Origin: Lewinellaceae bacterium | Lineage (GTDB): Bacteria > Bacteroidota > Bacteroidia > Chitinophagales > Saprospiraceae | Direction of reading: 5' to 3' | Assembly: GCA_016716135.1 (NCBI GenBank) | Contig: JADJWX010000002.1 | Span: forward strand, 62,001-126,000 | DNA length: 64,000 bases | Shown here: positions 10,145 to 18,645 of the stretch, in pieces | How positions within the stretch are numbered: position 1 is the stretch's first letter | How the letters are laid out: each line of letters starts with the position of its first letter | Position numbers and translations under genes: made by a program | The notes under the pieces: model-generated | Database searches by the model: none | What the model saw: the letters and a program-made list of their open reading frames with translations, nothing else | What the model was told of the DNA's origin: nothing

Positions 10145-11350
10145 ATGAATATTTTGAAAACAAAAAATGCTCCACTGTTCCTGGCTACATTGTGGCTCGC
10201 CGCCTGCGGCAAACCATCCTCGACGTCGGTGGAAGAAAACGTCTATTACACCTGCTCTATGGACCCACAGGTCGTGGAACAAAAACCAGGCCCTTGCCCG
10301 ATCTGTAAAATGCCTTTGGTACGGGTAGAAATTGATCCCGATAGAAAAGAAAACGAGGTAAAACTCAGTGAGGAGCAAATCCGGCTCGCTAACATCCGGA
10401 CCGACACGGTACGACTGCGACCGCTGGGCGAAGAAATCTCGCTCTCCGCGACGCTAAGCGAAAATCAAAACGGCATCAACACCGTGACCGCACGGCTTAC
10501 CGGCAGGCTCGAACGCCTTTTCGTGCGCAACGCAGGCGAATACGTGCGGGCAGGTCAGGCCATTTTTGAATTGTACAGCGAAGACCTCACTGCCGCCCAG
10601 CGCGACTTCTTACTGGCACTTCAAAGTAAAAAACGCTACGGCAGCACTGACATTGATTTTAGCCGCCTTGCGGAAGCTGCCCATAACAAACTGCTGCTTT
10701 GGGGCATGACCGAAGCGCAGTTGCAGGAACTCGAACAATCCGGCGTACCCAAAAACACGGTGACGATTTATAGCCGCTATGCCGGCTACGTGCTGGAGGC
10801 CCCACCCGCCGAGGGTAGTTATGTGGCAGAAGGATCGACAGTGCTGAAACTCGCCGATTTGCGCACGCTCTGGATCGAAGCGCAACTCTACGTCAGCGAT
10901 TTGCCCTTTCTTGCCCAAACCCGCGATGCCTCGATCACTTTGCCGTATTACCCCGATCGCATCCTCAACGGCAAGGTCAGTTTTGTCAATCCCAACCTTG
11001 AAGCCTCCTCTAAAATCGTGCTGGTCCGCGTGGAAATTTCGAATCCAAACAACGAATACCAGCCCGGTATGCAGGCCTGGATTACACTGAAGGGCAAGAC
11101 TCGCCGGGCGCTCGCTGTGCCGACCAATGCGCTCATTCAGGAAAGTCGCGGCGTCACGGTTTGGATCAAAAACGCTACCGGCGGCTTTGAAGGCCGTATG
11201 GTACGCACCGGCATTGCCAACGAAGATTATACCGAAATCATTGAGGGATTGAAAACCGGAGAGAACGTGGTCGTTTCGGGCGCTTATCTCCTGCACAGCG
11301 AATTTGTGTTTAAAAGAGGAGCGGACCCGATGGCGGGGCATTCTATGTGA
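10145..11350 (+). CDS. Second CusB-like adaptor lipoprotein with one heavy-metal-binding motif
   Basis: 401 residues. Lipobox LWLAAC with Cys near residue 21, one heavy-metal-binding motif (YTCSMDPQVVEQKPGPCPIC) near 35-60, then the membrane-fusion fold with the AGYVLEAPPAEGSYV lipoyl-like segment and LRTLWIEAQLYVSDL. It is paralogous to the preceding adaptor and follows it by six bases, so the operon encodes two different adaptors for one pump. RND pumps take six adaptor protomers; two unlike adaptors could form a mixed ring, which is inference. It is the last gene before the foreign element, whose leftmost gene converges on it. Confidence 0.82.
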   Translation: MNILKTKNAPLFLATLWLAACGKPSSTSVEENVYYTCSMDPQVVEQKPGPCPICKMPLVRVEIDPDRKENEVKLSEEQIRLANIRTDTVRLRPLGEEISLSATLSENQNGINTVTARLTGRLERLFVRNAGEYVRAGQAIFELYSEDLTAAQRDFLLALQSKKRYGSTDIDFSRLAEAAHNKLLLWGMTEAQLQELEQSGVPKNTVTIYSRYAGYVLEAPPAEGSYVAEGSTVLKLADLRTLWIEAQLYVSDLPFLAQTRDASITLPYYPDRILNGKVSFVNPNLEASSKIVLVRVEISNPNNEYQPGMQAWITLKGKTRRALAVPTNALIQESRGVTVWIKNATGGFEGRMVRTGIANEDYTEIIEGLKTGENVVVSGAYLLHSEFVFKRGADPMAGHSM

Positions 11351-11393
11351 GGACATTGCTTAATCTTGAGTCATTCCAATCTTTCGATCCGGA

Positions 11394-11504
11394 TTATGCA
11401 TTTCTATTTTTCCACTTATCTGTCAGGGCGACGCTTAAAGAAATAAAGATCACGGCAATCAACACTGTGAGTGTCGGGTTCTTTTTCATCCAACGTGTAT
11501 CCAT
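11394..11504 (-). CDS. 36-residue single-membrane-span protein
   Basis: A short reading frame that starts with MDTRWMKKNP, has one hydrophobic helix (TLTVLIAVIFISLSVAL) and ends with a basic tail. It sits 17 bases downstream of the rhodanese gene on the same strand, so it is probably the last gene of the leftward late operon, or of a small host unit fused to it. I do not recognise it. The basic-hydrophobic-basic layout matches the other tiny membrane proteins further upstream in this operon. Confidence 0.5.
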   Translation of the reverse strand: MDTRWMKKNPTLTVLIAVIFISLSVALTDKWKNRNA

Positions 11505-11521
11505 AAAGAATAATAATGGAA

Positions 11522-11878
11522 TCATATCTCCAAATTTTGTGCCGCCGCCGGCAGTTTCACCTTACGTCCCACCTTTTGAATCCACCCCTGGTACAATCCA
11601 CTTTTCAATTCCCGCACATCGGTAAACCCCAGTTTCCGAAGGGCCCCGGCGGCAATCGTCGTGCGTTGACTTCCAGAAGGCCGCAAACAACAAACCACCG
11701 TCAGGCAATCCCTGAACGGCAGCAGCAGTTCGGCTTGGCGCGCAATCTCGTTGTACGGTATTTTCCATCCCCCGGCATCCATCGAAGCCCGGCGATATGC
11801 CTCCCGTACGTCGATGCACAGCACCGGTTGGCCGGTTTGAACGAACCTGAGTATTTCATTGAAGTCGATGGTTTTCAT
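11522..11878 (-). CDS. Rhodanese-like domain protein
   Basis: 118 residues forming one rhodanese domain: CIDVREAYRRASM near the N-terminus, an active-site loop CCLRPSGSQRT near residues 63-73, and a final helix with GLYQGWI. The family transfers sulfane sulfur through the loop cysteine; here the loop begins with two cysteines and is longer than the usual six-residue loop. It starts two bases after the stop of the upstream membrane protein, so it is cotranscribed with the late operon. It could be a metabolic cargo gene or a host gene linked to metal resistance; I cannot decide. Confidence 0.7.
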   Translation of the reverse strand: MKTIDFNEILRFVQTGQPVLCIDVREAYRRASMDAGGWKIPYNEIARQAELLLPFRDCLTVVCCLRPSGSQRTTIAAGALRKLGFTDVRELKSGLYQGWIQKVGRKVKLPAAAQNLEI

Positions 11879-11880
11879 AC

Positions 11881-12669
11881 TCAGAGGTCGTTTACAAATT
11901 GATCGCTTTTACCATCGCAGCGCATACAACCCTGGGTAATCAGGGCATCCGGCAGGCCGCCCAAAGCACTGACGAGGTATTCTTTGGCCGGCCGTCTTTG
12001 ATACCATTGGTTCAAACCCTTGGCATTCCATTCCGAGGGCTGGATGTTTACGGCTTTGAAAAACCCTTTCACGCGTGATTGCATGGCGGGTGTCCACTCG
12101 GAGGTAGGAATGCCGAATACGTTTCTGATACCATCCCACTCGGCGGTTCCGACTTCCTTGTCTGTACTGTAGGTGGGTTCCAACCAATTGCCGGAGGTGA
12201 AGGACAGGCAAAACGGCGGTTTGGGAATATACTGCGAAGGCACCCCGATGATGGTTCCGCAGCGTTTCGAGCCTTTGAGTACGACCAGGTCGGGCAACTG
12301 CCCATCCGGACTGTTCAGGTACTGCCAAATGACACTGGCGCCAAAGTATTTCATAGTAAAATCGGAAGGCTCCACATCCACGGCAAGGAAAAAACCGCGC
12401 AACCGGGCTTCAAAATCCGGCGTCCAATCGGCATCGGGCACGCCCAGGAAAGCCTTGGCGCCGGGCGGGGTCACGGCATTTTGAAAGGGCGGGAGGTTGT
12501 CGGGGACGTTCTGACAAGGTAAAGGGCCAACAGGCGGATCATCACCAGTTGCATCACCGTTGTTCTTATCTTTTGCCACGGCTTTACCTGGCCGGAAAAG
12601 AAATACCACCAGTACCAATAAGCCGATTGCGACGGCGGCGATGATAACGATGTCCCGAATGGATTTCAT
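11881..12669 (-). CDS. Membrane-anchored protein with two annexin-like repeats (copy A)
   Basis: 262 residues: an N-terminal membrane helix (IVIIAAVAIGLLVLVVFLF), a linker with acidic residues and prolines, then two similar modules of about 90 residues. Each ends in a pattern like LPDxxxxKGxxRC(G/D). The modules show annexin-like spacing (VPDADWTPDFEARLRGFFLAV), but I would not call calcium binding. It is a close paralogue of the next gene upstream; the N-terminal half is nearly identical at the DNA level over about 170 bases. It probably sits in the inner membrane with the modules outside, as a virion membrane or assembly protein (inference). Confidence 0.55.
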   Translation of the reverse strand: MKSIRDIVIIAAVAIGLLVLVVFLFRPGKAVAKDKNNGDATGDDPPVGPLPCQNVPDNLPPFQNAVTPPGAKAFLGVPDADWTPDFEARLRGFFLAVDVEPSDFTMKYFGASVIWQYLNSPDGQLPDLVVLKGSKRCGTIIGVPSQYIPKPPFCLSFTSGNWLEPTYSTDKEVGTAEWDGIRNVFGIPTSEWTPAMQSRVKGFFKAVNIQPSEWNAKGLNQWYQRRPAKEYLVSALGGLPDALITQGCMRCDGKSDQFVNDL

Positions 12670-12695
12670 GGCGTTATTTAGGTTTGAACTTGTTT

Positions 12696-13541
12696 TTACA
12701 GATAATTTACCACCTCTTGCCCGCTATCGCAGCGCATGGAACCTTTTTCGATCAAGTTGAAAGAAAGTCCACCGTACCCGCTATTCAAGTACTCGACGAT
12801 CAGGTTTTTGTCCTTTTGGCCGGGGAATTTTCGCAAGGTGGCCAGCACGCTCCGGGCGGTAATTTTCAAATCGGTTGCCTTGAAAAAACCGATGATCCGG
12901 TCCGCGATTTGTTCATTGTAAACGAAGTGTTGTTCGTACCGGCCTCCGCCAAACGAACCCTCGATGGCAGCGCGGTTCCAGGCAATATCATCCACGAAGG
13001 ACTCCGGGGTTCTTTTGCCGTCTACGTCGATGTAACTAAAGCGATCCTCGTCGTCGAAGGTCAGGAAGGGGTTGATGCAGAAAGCGGGCTTGGGCAAATC
13101 ATCCGCGTTGGTGGCGATCACCGTGCCGCAACGCTTCGAGCCTTTCAGGACAATCAAATCGGGCAACTGCCCGTCCGGACTGTCCAGGTACTGCCGGATT
13201 AAACCGGCCCCAAAGTATTTCATCGTAAAATCGGAGGGTTCCACATCCACGGCAAGGAAAAAACCGCGCAGCCGGGCTTCAAAATCCGGCGTCCAATCGG
13301 CATCGGGCACGCCCAGGAAAGCCTTGGCACCGGGCGGGGTCATGGCATTTTGAAAGTGTGGCAGGTTGCCGGGGATGTTCTGGCAAGGCAATGGGCTGGG
13401 CGGCGGATCATCACCAGGTACATTACCATTTTCACCACCTGCGCCCGGAGCGGCTTTGGCCGGTCGAAAAAGAAAGAGCACCAACAGTAGCAAGCCGATC
13501 GCTACTGCCGCGACAATGACGATATGGGAAATACTTTTCAT
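12696..13541 (-). CDS. Membrane-anchored protein with two annexin-like repeats (copy B)
   Basis: 281 residues and paralogous to the gene that follows it. The same N-terminal helix (VIVAAVAIGLLLLVLFLF), a Gly/Pro-rich linker, a first module almost identical to copy A (VPDADWTPDFEARLRG...), and a diverged second module that ends in KGSMRCDS. Its start overlaps the stop of the upstream gene by four bases (ATGA). The divergence is confined to the second module, which suggests a tandem duplication followed by replacement or fast evolution of the outer part, as expected for a receptor- or partner-binding surface. Confidence 0.55.
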   Translation of the reverse strand: MKSISHIVIVAAVAIGLLLLVLFLFRPAKAAPGAGGENGNVPGDDPPPSPLPCQNIPGNLPHFQNAMTPPGAKAFLGVPDADWTPDFEARLRGFFLAVDVEPSDFTMKYFGAGLIRQYLDSPDGQLPDLIVLKGSKRCGTVIATNADDLPKPAFCINPFLTFDDEDRFSYIDVDGKRTPESFVDDIAWNRAAIEGSFGGGRYEQHFVYNEQIADRIIGFFKATDLKITARSVLATLRKFPGQKDKNLIVEYLNSGYGGLSFNLIEKGSMRCDSGQEVVNYL

Positions 13542-13825
13542 TCCTTCTTTTTTAAGATGATAGCGATAATCAAAAGCGCGATAATGCCCACTCCCGCGTA
13601 AATCAAAATCATGTCGGTGCGCCGGCGATTTTCATTGACCTGGGCCAGCGGGTCTTGTAGTTCTGCTTGCGCGTTGAGCAGTTGCTGGAAGTACGCTTGC
13701 GCTGAAAGGACAGTAGGCTCCAGGGCAGTGGAGATCGTATCGAACACACTGCCGATAGCCTGAAACAGCGACGGCAGCCAATCTACGCTTGCCTCGGCTT
13801 GGGTTACTTGTCCTTGTTCTTCCAT
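13538..13825 (-). CDS. 95-residue C-terminally anchored membrane protein
   Basis: I chose the internal ATG that gives MEEQGQVTQAEASVDW because it lies 22 bases inside the upstream gene and starts a clean amphipathic N-terminal half. The C-terminus is a single hydrophobic helix (MILIYAGVGIIALLIIAIIL) closed by KKKE. So the N-terminal domain is soluble and the C-terminus is in the membrane. No family recognised. It belongs to the run of overlapping small membrane-protein genes of the late operon. Confidence 0.55.
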   Translation of the reverse strand: MEEQGQVTQAEASVDWLPSLFQAIGSVFDTISTALEPTVLSAQAYFQQLLNAQAELQDPLAQVNENRRRTDMILIYAGVGIIALLIIAIILKKKE

Positions 13826-14244
13826 AGCAATGCGCTGAGCAGGATGAGAATGACAATGGCGATAAAAAACAGCACCCAGCGCGTCTGCGCGTTGGATGCC
13901 TCCGTGGCCTGCTGCACTTGCCCGACTTTCGTTTCCTCCCCCGGCACCCCGCACACGTTGGCGCCGAAGTAATCGACGAGCATGACGGGATCGAAGTTGT
14001 TGCACAGGTATTCGTTGGTGGAGGTGTAGGCAGAAGGGTATTTGGGGTTGTTTTCCTGGCGGTGGCAATGGCCCAGGCAGGCATCATATAACAAAAACCC
14101 CGAAGGCCCGAGGGCCTTGAGGCTGCTGCAACTGTCCTCGAAGCAGTGCTGCACCCGGCGGCAATTGTCGCGCCGCTCGCCGCTGAACAGGTAGGTCCAG
14201 CCGCAATCTTCATCGGGGCATATCGTATGTCCACACTTGGCCAT
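13804..14244 (-). CDS. Cysteine-rich C-terminally anchored membrane protein
   Basis: 146 residues from the ATG of MAKCGHTICPDEDCGW. The first 80 residues hold about ten cysteines and several histidines (CGHTICPDEDCGW, CRRVQHCFEDSC, CLGHCH), which looks like a metal-binding or disulfide-rich domain. A C-terminal helix (WVLFFIAIVILILLSALLW) ends in KNKDK. Such cysteine density would suit a domain exposed outside the cytoplasm or on the virion, or a zinc-binding fold inside. It overlaps the next gene by 22 bases. Family unknown. Confidence 0.55.
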   Translation of the reverse strand: MAKCGHTICPDEDCGWTYLFSGERRDNCRRVQHCFEDSCSSLKALGPSGFLLYDACLGHCHRQENNPKYPSAYTSTNEYLCNNFDPVMLVDYFGANVCGVPGEETKVGQVQQATEASNAQTRWVLFFIAIVILILLSALLWKNKDK

Positions 14245-14266
14245 TGTCGGGGATTTTTGGGGTTTA

Positions 14267-14398
14267 TCAGCCGGCCGAACGTTTCTTCTTCCAATACCAC
14301 CAAGCCGCACCAACCAGGACAGCGAGGCCAAGACCAAGGAGCGCCCACTTTTTCCAGCACCAGCAGGGTTTGTTTTGTTCGTCTTTACAAGTACACAT
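14267..14398 (-). CDS. 43-residue membrane protein with Cys/Trp-rich N-terminus
   Basis: A complete short frame: MCTCKDEQNKPCWCWKKW, one hydrophobic helix (ALLGLGLAVLVGAAWWYW) and a basic tail KKKRSAG. The size, single span and charge layout resemble small phage membrane or coat-type proteins, but a 43-residue match proves little. It sits 22 bases upstream of the cysteine-rich membrane protein gene and 19 bases downstream of the next small membrane protein gene, with no room for other genes. Confidence 0.5.
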   Translation of the reverse strand: MCTCKDEQNKPCWCWKKWALLGLGLAVLVGAAWWYWKKKRSAG

Positions 14399-14417
14399 GT
14401 TGTTCGTTTTTTAAGGT

Positions 14418-14783
14418 TTAAACCATTGCTCCCGCCGGCACTTGCACTACTTGAGTGCTTCGTCCGCGCAAGAGCAGAAACAGGATGACGATCAGGGCCA
14501 CGGCCAGCAAAATCCACACCCAGACCGGTATTTGGTTTTGTTTCGTCGCCGGCGGTTGCGGATTAGGGGAGGTATTGGGTTGCTGGTTATTGCTTTGCTG
14601 GCTCGATTGCCACACCGAGCCGGCGGCGATCAGGATGTCGGGCAGGTTTTTGTTTACCCAGTCCCAGAATCCGCCGCCCTGGTTTTGGGGCAGCGGCGTT
14701 CCGTCGGGGCCGACGCCGGATTCGTTTCCGAAGGCGTACACGCAGTCGCCGTTGACTTCGATATAACCGTTTGCACAAGCCAT
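14418..14783 (-). CDS. 121-residue membrane protein, C-terminal helix
   Basis: It begins MACANGYIEVNGDCV, has a Gly/Pro/Gln/Asn-rich middle, and carries a helix (VWVWILLAVALIVILFLLL) near residues 88-107 followed by a short tail. The two N-terminal cysteines flank an EVNGDCVYAFG segment. The low-complexity linker between an N-terminal mini-domain and a membrane helix recurs in several proteins of this operon. No family recognised; I infer a virion-membrane or assembly role from context. Confidence 0.5.
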   Translation of the reverse strand: MACANGYIEVNGDCVYAFGNESGVGPDGTPLPQNQGGGFWDWVNKNLPDILIAAGSVWQSSQQSNNQQPNTSPNPQPPATKQNQIPVWVWILLAVALIVILFLLLRGRSTQVVQVPAGAMV

Positions 14784-14895
14784 TGGGAGTGTATTTTAGG
14801 GTTCAAGTTCGGGCCAATCCGCTGCCTGTTATTGCGGCAGGATTGGGGATGTTTGCGTTACTTTGAGTTCGCTTGCGGATGATTTTGTATTTTCT

Positions 14896-15588
14896 TCATT
14901 TTCGTTTTCCAAGCGGCAACAATACCCCCGCTTCGAACAGCCAGGATTTGTCGCCGGGTGCGTAATTGGCCGCTCCGTAAATACCCTTCCAGGAAGAATG
15001 AAGCCCGTAACGAACTCCCCTGGCTTGTGGCGACCAACCCACTTTTGCGCCCAATCGTATCTCCGGCGCGGCGGATATTCCGGCCAGTAACCGAAGCGGC
15101 AAGTCCGGTGGGAAATCCAGCGCCAGACCTTGGGGCTTTTGCTCACAGGCGCCCTCGATGGCGATGAATTGCAGGGAATCTTTTTGGACTCCGGCCAGGT
15201 AGCGGAACACACAATGCCCGCTATCGCCTTGTACTTCGCCTTCGAAGAGCCGGATATCCTCCGCCCATTCGTTTGCTTGTGGAAGAACCAGGATGGGGGT
15301 ATCCACCGGCGTTGGGGCGCTGACAAATACCCGGTCATGAATGGTATCGCGCCGGTACACCACCTTTTGAAACGTCGCCTGAAGCAATTGTTTGATCGCG
15401 GAATTACCGGCGATCAGTTCCTGCCATTGCACCGGCGTCTGGGGGATATTCCACTGGGAGATAGTATCGTAACGCGGTACATAGATTGTCTCCAGGGACT
15501 TTTCCCCGTCGCATCCTCCCCGAAGGAGGAAAGCGCAGGCAGCCAAAAGAGCGCACAGCAGGATGTTTTTCAGGGCGTCGTTTTTCAT
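14896..15588 (-). CDS. Exported protein of Bacteroidota-phage type, possible lysis or spanin-like protein
   Basis: 230 residues from the ATG of MKNDALKNILLC. The N-terminal hydrophobic segment (ILLCALLAACAFLLRGGC) may be a signal anchor or a lipoprotein signal. A pattern (YVPRYDTISQW) follows that I associate with small exported proteins near holin genes in Bacteroidota prophages. The C-terminal half looks like strands ending in LLPLGKRK. It lies next to two holin-like genes, which suggests the lysis cassette, but I cannot assign a family. Confidence 0.4.
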   Translation of the reverse strand: MKNDALKNILLCALLAACAFLLRGGCDGEKSLETIYVPRYDTISQWNIPQTPVQWQELIAGNSAIKQLLQATFQKVVYRRDTIHDRVFVSAPTPVDTPILVLPQANEWAEDIRLFEGEVQGDSGHCVFRYLAGVQKDSLQFIAIEGACEQKPQGLALDFPPDLPLRLLAGISAAPEIRLGAKVGWSPQARGVRYGLHSSWKGIYGAANYAPGDKSWLFEAGVLLPLGKRK

Positions 15589-15662
15589 CACCGGATAAAT
15601 GGTGCTCCATACCGGATTGGCCGGCATGGAGCGGTTTTGAGGGTTATTAAGATCGCGGTGTA

Positions 15663-16148
15663 TTACTGAGCGGGTTTGATACTCTGGAAAAAATTCCAGT
15701 CCTTGCCCAACAGCTTTCCGACAAACGGCAATCCGAATTTCAAGGCATTATACACCAGTCCGGCGTAAGCGAAATTGGGCAAAAACTGCTGGATCACGTA
15801 TTCGAAGCTCTCCTGGGTCAAAAAGCCCAGTTTGAACGTGGCCGCGCCGCCGGCCACCAGCAGGGCCGCCGCCGCACTGCGGATAAAGGTCTTTGGAATA
15901 CGTTTCAGACCGGGAATGGCGCCGGCGAACAGGCCGAGCAAAATGGTGATGGCTACCTCCACGCTGCTGGTGGCCGAGGGCGTAACAAAGGACGTAGGAT
16001 CGGTGTAACTGACCACATTGAGGCTGTCGAATGCCGAGCCGAGCGAGTCGGGGCCGGCAAAAACGGCGCAGAGGCTGACGGTGGCTAATACTGCCAGGGT
16101 GAGGGAGCTTTTGAGGATGTTGCGAACGAATTTCATTTTGGGAGTCAT
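15663..16148 (-). CDS. Multi-span membrane protein, possible second holin or pore protein
   Basis: About 161 residues from the ATG of MTPKMKFVRN; a start 39 bases further upstream would overlap the holin-like gene. It has an N-terminal signal-like helix (SLTLAVLATVSLCAVFA), then at least two more helices (VAITILLGLFAGAIPGL and AAAALLVAGGAATFKLGFL) and a hydrophobic C-terminal region. It may be a holin, antiholin or virion-membrane protein. Neighbour order (exported protein, this gene, LydA-like holin) suggests a lysis cassette. Confidence 0.45.
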   Translation of the reverse strand: MTPKMKFVRNILKSSLTLAVLATVSLCAVFAGPDSLGSAFDSLNVVSYTDPTSFVTPSATSSVEVAITILLGLFAGAIPGLKRIPKTFIRSAAAALLVAGGAATFKLGFLTQESFEYVIQQFLPNFAYAGLVYNALKFGLPFVGKLLGKDWNFFQSIKPAQ

Positions 16149-16164
16149 TTTTATGGTGAATGAT

Positions 16165-16521
16165 TCATTTCGAGTTTTCAGGTTCATTTTCCCCTTCTGG
16201 GGCTTCGTCTTTGCCGATCATGTCCAGGGCAGCCTCTTCCACCCTATCGGCAGCGCGGTCGGCAAAATGTGTGAAGCGGTCCATCCAATGCTGGCAGGTG
16301 GCGCCCAGGATCGAGGTGATGCTGCACACGATTTCGGCGGGCAGGTGCGGAAAGGCGTAGGACAACACGCTGCCGCCGATAAAGCCCACGACCCCGGCCA
16401 GGCCGATGCTGGAAAGCAGCGTGAGCCAGCTCATCTTCTTTTGCACCACCTTCGGCAGCGAGATGAAAATCCAGCCGAACACACCGGCTGCGACGTAGGA
16501 GGCTATTTTTTCGAGGTTCAT
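16165..16521 (-). CDS. Phage holin-like protein (LydA/holin 3 type)
   Basis: 118 residues with two or three predicted helices (YVAAGVFGWIFISL, WLTLLSSIGLAGVVGFIGGSVLSYAF) and a charged C-terminal tail rich in Glu/Asp. The layout fits small holins of the LydA group, which permeabilise the inner membrane at lysis. It lies seven bases upstream of the membrane protein and downstream of the largest fibre-like gene. Confidence in the fold is moderate; no endolysin is recognisable nearby. Confidence 0.5.
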   Translation of the reverse strand: MNLEKIASYVAAGVFGWIFISLPKVVQKKMSWLTLLSSIGLAGVVGFIGGSVLSYAFPHLPAEIVCSITSILGATCQHWMDRFTHFADRAADRVEEAALDMIGKDEAPEGENEPENSK

Positions 16522-16527
16522 GGTTTG

Positions 16528-18645
16528 TCAGAGTCGTTTATTGGCCACGACCAGTACGTTGGCGCCGGCCAGGTATAGCGTCCGGGCAGTCGTACCCGCC
16601 GTTTTTTCTATTTGGGAATAATAGCCCATGTTCGCCGAAGTCGGTATGTTGGTCGTCGTGACGCCCACGCTCACCCCGTCGATATACCCTTCGCAAGCAC
16701 TGCCATTGGGTGAAACAGCGACGATCAGCGATTGCATAGTCGAGGTTCCCGTGAGCGGAGCGGTGCCGGTATTGATCACCGTTTCCGTTCCGCTTGCCCT
16801 GGCGACGAACTGCCAGTTGCCCGAGTTCGTGCCGTGGGTGTAGCGGAAGTACACCCCGTTGGAAGGCTCACCCGTGGGGTTGGAGGCGTCCATCCAGCCG
16901 CAGCGAACGTTGTAAGTATTGGTCCCATCCGAGAGGTTGTCTAAGCTGATCGAGGCGGCGTAGCGCAAATAGGTATTATTGGTGGAGCGCACCATTGCGT
17001 TGGCCGCCGCACCGAGGGAACCTTTGCCCGTGGCCGAGGAAGAAGTGGAAATACCGCTTAGTCCCCAGGGCCCGCCGCCGGTACCCGAGCCGCTGCCGCC
17101 GGTGTTTGCCTTTACGAAAAAGTCGCCGCTGGTACCTGAACCGGTCGAGCCGGCTACCCCGTGCCGGAATTGTGCGCTCAACACATAATCGGGAAAATAG
17201 TCGAATGCCGTCAGGGTGCGCCAGACGGCGGCTGTGGCGTCGTAGATCAACTCCACGGAACGGCCCGGCAGGATAAACCAGTCCTGGTCGTCGAAGGCAA
17301 AGCGGTTGCCCGCGCTGCTGGATGCTGATTCGTCTTTGAGCATGACGGTGTATGATCCCACGTTCATCAGGGTGATGCGCCGTCCCGGTTCTCCGCCGTC
17401 CAAACCGGTGATGATCCGGAAAGTGGCGTCGGTGGACAGCCGGATGACGCTGGCCGTGGAAAGGCCCGTGGGCGACCAGTCGTTTTGGTTGCCGGTCAGT
17501 TGCGCCGGGGAAATAATTCCGCCCGTCACGAATTTTTCGGACAACGCGGCGATGGTCAGGGTACTGTTTGCCCCGCCGTCGGTCATTTTTACATTGGCCC
17601 CGGCAGACAAGACGCGCTCGTTGGTCAGGGTGGCGTTGCCGGTAAGCGTCAGGAAAGTCGCATCGGTAGGCGCACCGGAGCTGCCCGCGCCGAATTGCAC
17701 CCAGGCGGAGCCGTCGTTGCCTTCAAATTTATTGTCGGTGGTGTTGTAGCGCAAAATACCCTGGCTGTTGGCGGGTCGTTGTGCGGTAGAACCTCGCGGC
17801 AGGCGAATGGCATCGTTGCCGGTTACATCCAGCGCGTAGGCCGGCGCAGAAGTGCCGATGCCGGCCTGGCCGTCGTCGCCGACAAAAAACAGGGGTGTGC
17901 CCGTAGTATTGTACGCACCAAAGGCATTGGTGGAAGTGGTGTTGCCCAGGCCCACGACAGCCAATCGCGGCATAACTTCCGGAAAAACGGCCCCGTCGCC
18001 GATCAGGCTATACCCGCCGACAGTTTCCAGCGCGAACAAATTGGGCGCGTTCACAACATTAGCCGCGAGATACATCATGCGCACTTTGCCGTTGGCGCCA
18101 CCCGTTTGGTTGACCATACCGGTGACTTCCACCAGATTCATGATGCCATTGCCACTCGTCGGGGCAAAGCCACCGTTGAACGTGACCAGAGCCGAGGCGC
18201 CGCTGGTAATCGTGGAAACCACCGTGGCGGGTTGCTGCAAGCGAGCGTCGAGATTGAATAGCCCGCCATAATCGAACCCGATGCGGCTGATCCCGGCTCC
18301 CTGAAAATAACCGCCGTTGGTGATCCGGCTGCGCTCTGTGTCGCCGCTGTCGAAACCCTGAAAGGCGAAGGTGGTATTGTTAGTGTTGTTGCCTTTGACA
18401 ATCAGCCGAGCCGTGCCGGACGACGGTTGCCCGACGAGCAAGGCGCCGCTGGTGTTGTCCCAATGCAGGTTTGGCGATCCGCCGATACCCGAAGTATTGT
18501 TGTACTGAATGTTGCCCGCGCTGCCAGCCGGACGCACCAGGCTGGCGGCATCGACACGCGTCGATTGCCCCCAAACGGCCAAAGCCCCTGCCCCGAGGAG
18601 CAGCAGCGTCAGCGCTAATTTTTGGATGGGGTTACTTCGGTACAT
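16528..18645 (-). CDS. Large fibre/adhesin-type protein with signal peptide
   Basis: 705 residues. It has a clear Sec signal peptide (KLALTLLLLGAGALAVWGQ), then Gly/Ser/Thr/Asn-rich repeats typical of phage tail fibres and trimeric adhesins (AGNIQYNNTSG, GQAGIGTSAPAYALDVTG, ILRYNTTDNKFEGNDG). The motif GIGTSAPAYALDV is common upstream of fibre tip domains in Bacteroidota proteins. The last 200 residues look like a lectin-like beta-sandwich. A cytoplasmically assembled tail fibre should not need a signal peptide, so export is the odd feature. Likely a receptor-binding or surface protein of the element. Confidence 0.6.
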   Translation of the reverse strand: MYRSNPIQKLALTLLLLGAGALAVWGQSTRVDAASLVRPAGSAGNIQYNNTSGIGGSPNLHWDNTSGALLVGQPSSGTARLIVKGNNTNNTTFAFQGFDSGDTERSRITNGGYFQGAGISRIGFDYGGLFNLDARLQQPATVVSTITSGASALVTFNGGFAPTSGNGIMNLVEVTGMVNQTGGANGKVRMMYLAANVVNAPNLFALETVGGYSLIGDGAVFPEVMPRLAVVGLGNTTSTNAFGAYNTTGTPLFFVGDDGQAGIGTSAPAYALDVTGNDAIRLPRGSTAQRPANSQGILRYNTTDNKFEGNDGSAWVQFGAGSSGAPTDATFLTLTGNATLTNERVLSAGANVKMTDGGANSTLTIAALSEKFVTGGIISPAQLTGNQNDWSPTGLSTASVIRLSTDATFRIITGLDGGEPGRRITLMNVGSYTVMLKDESASSSAGNRFAFDDQDWFILPGRSVELIYDATAAVWRTLTAFDYFPDYVLSAQFRHGVAGSTGSGTSGDFFVKANTGGSGSGTGGGPWGLSGISTSSSATGKGSLGAAANAMVRSTNNTYLRYAASISLDNLSDGTNTYNVRCGWMDASNPTGEPSNGVYFRYTHGTNSGNWQFVARASGTETVINTGTAPLTGTSTMQSLIVAVSPNGSACEGYIDGVSVGVTTTNIPTSANMGYYSQIEKTAGTTARTLYLAGANVLVVANKRL

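Noticed and set aside
17485..18261. Long plus-strand frame opposite the 705-residue fibre gene
   Set aside because: High-GC antisense artefact with Arg/Gly/His-rich translation and no start context.
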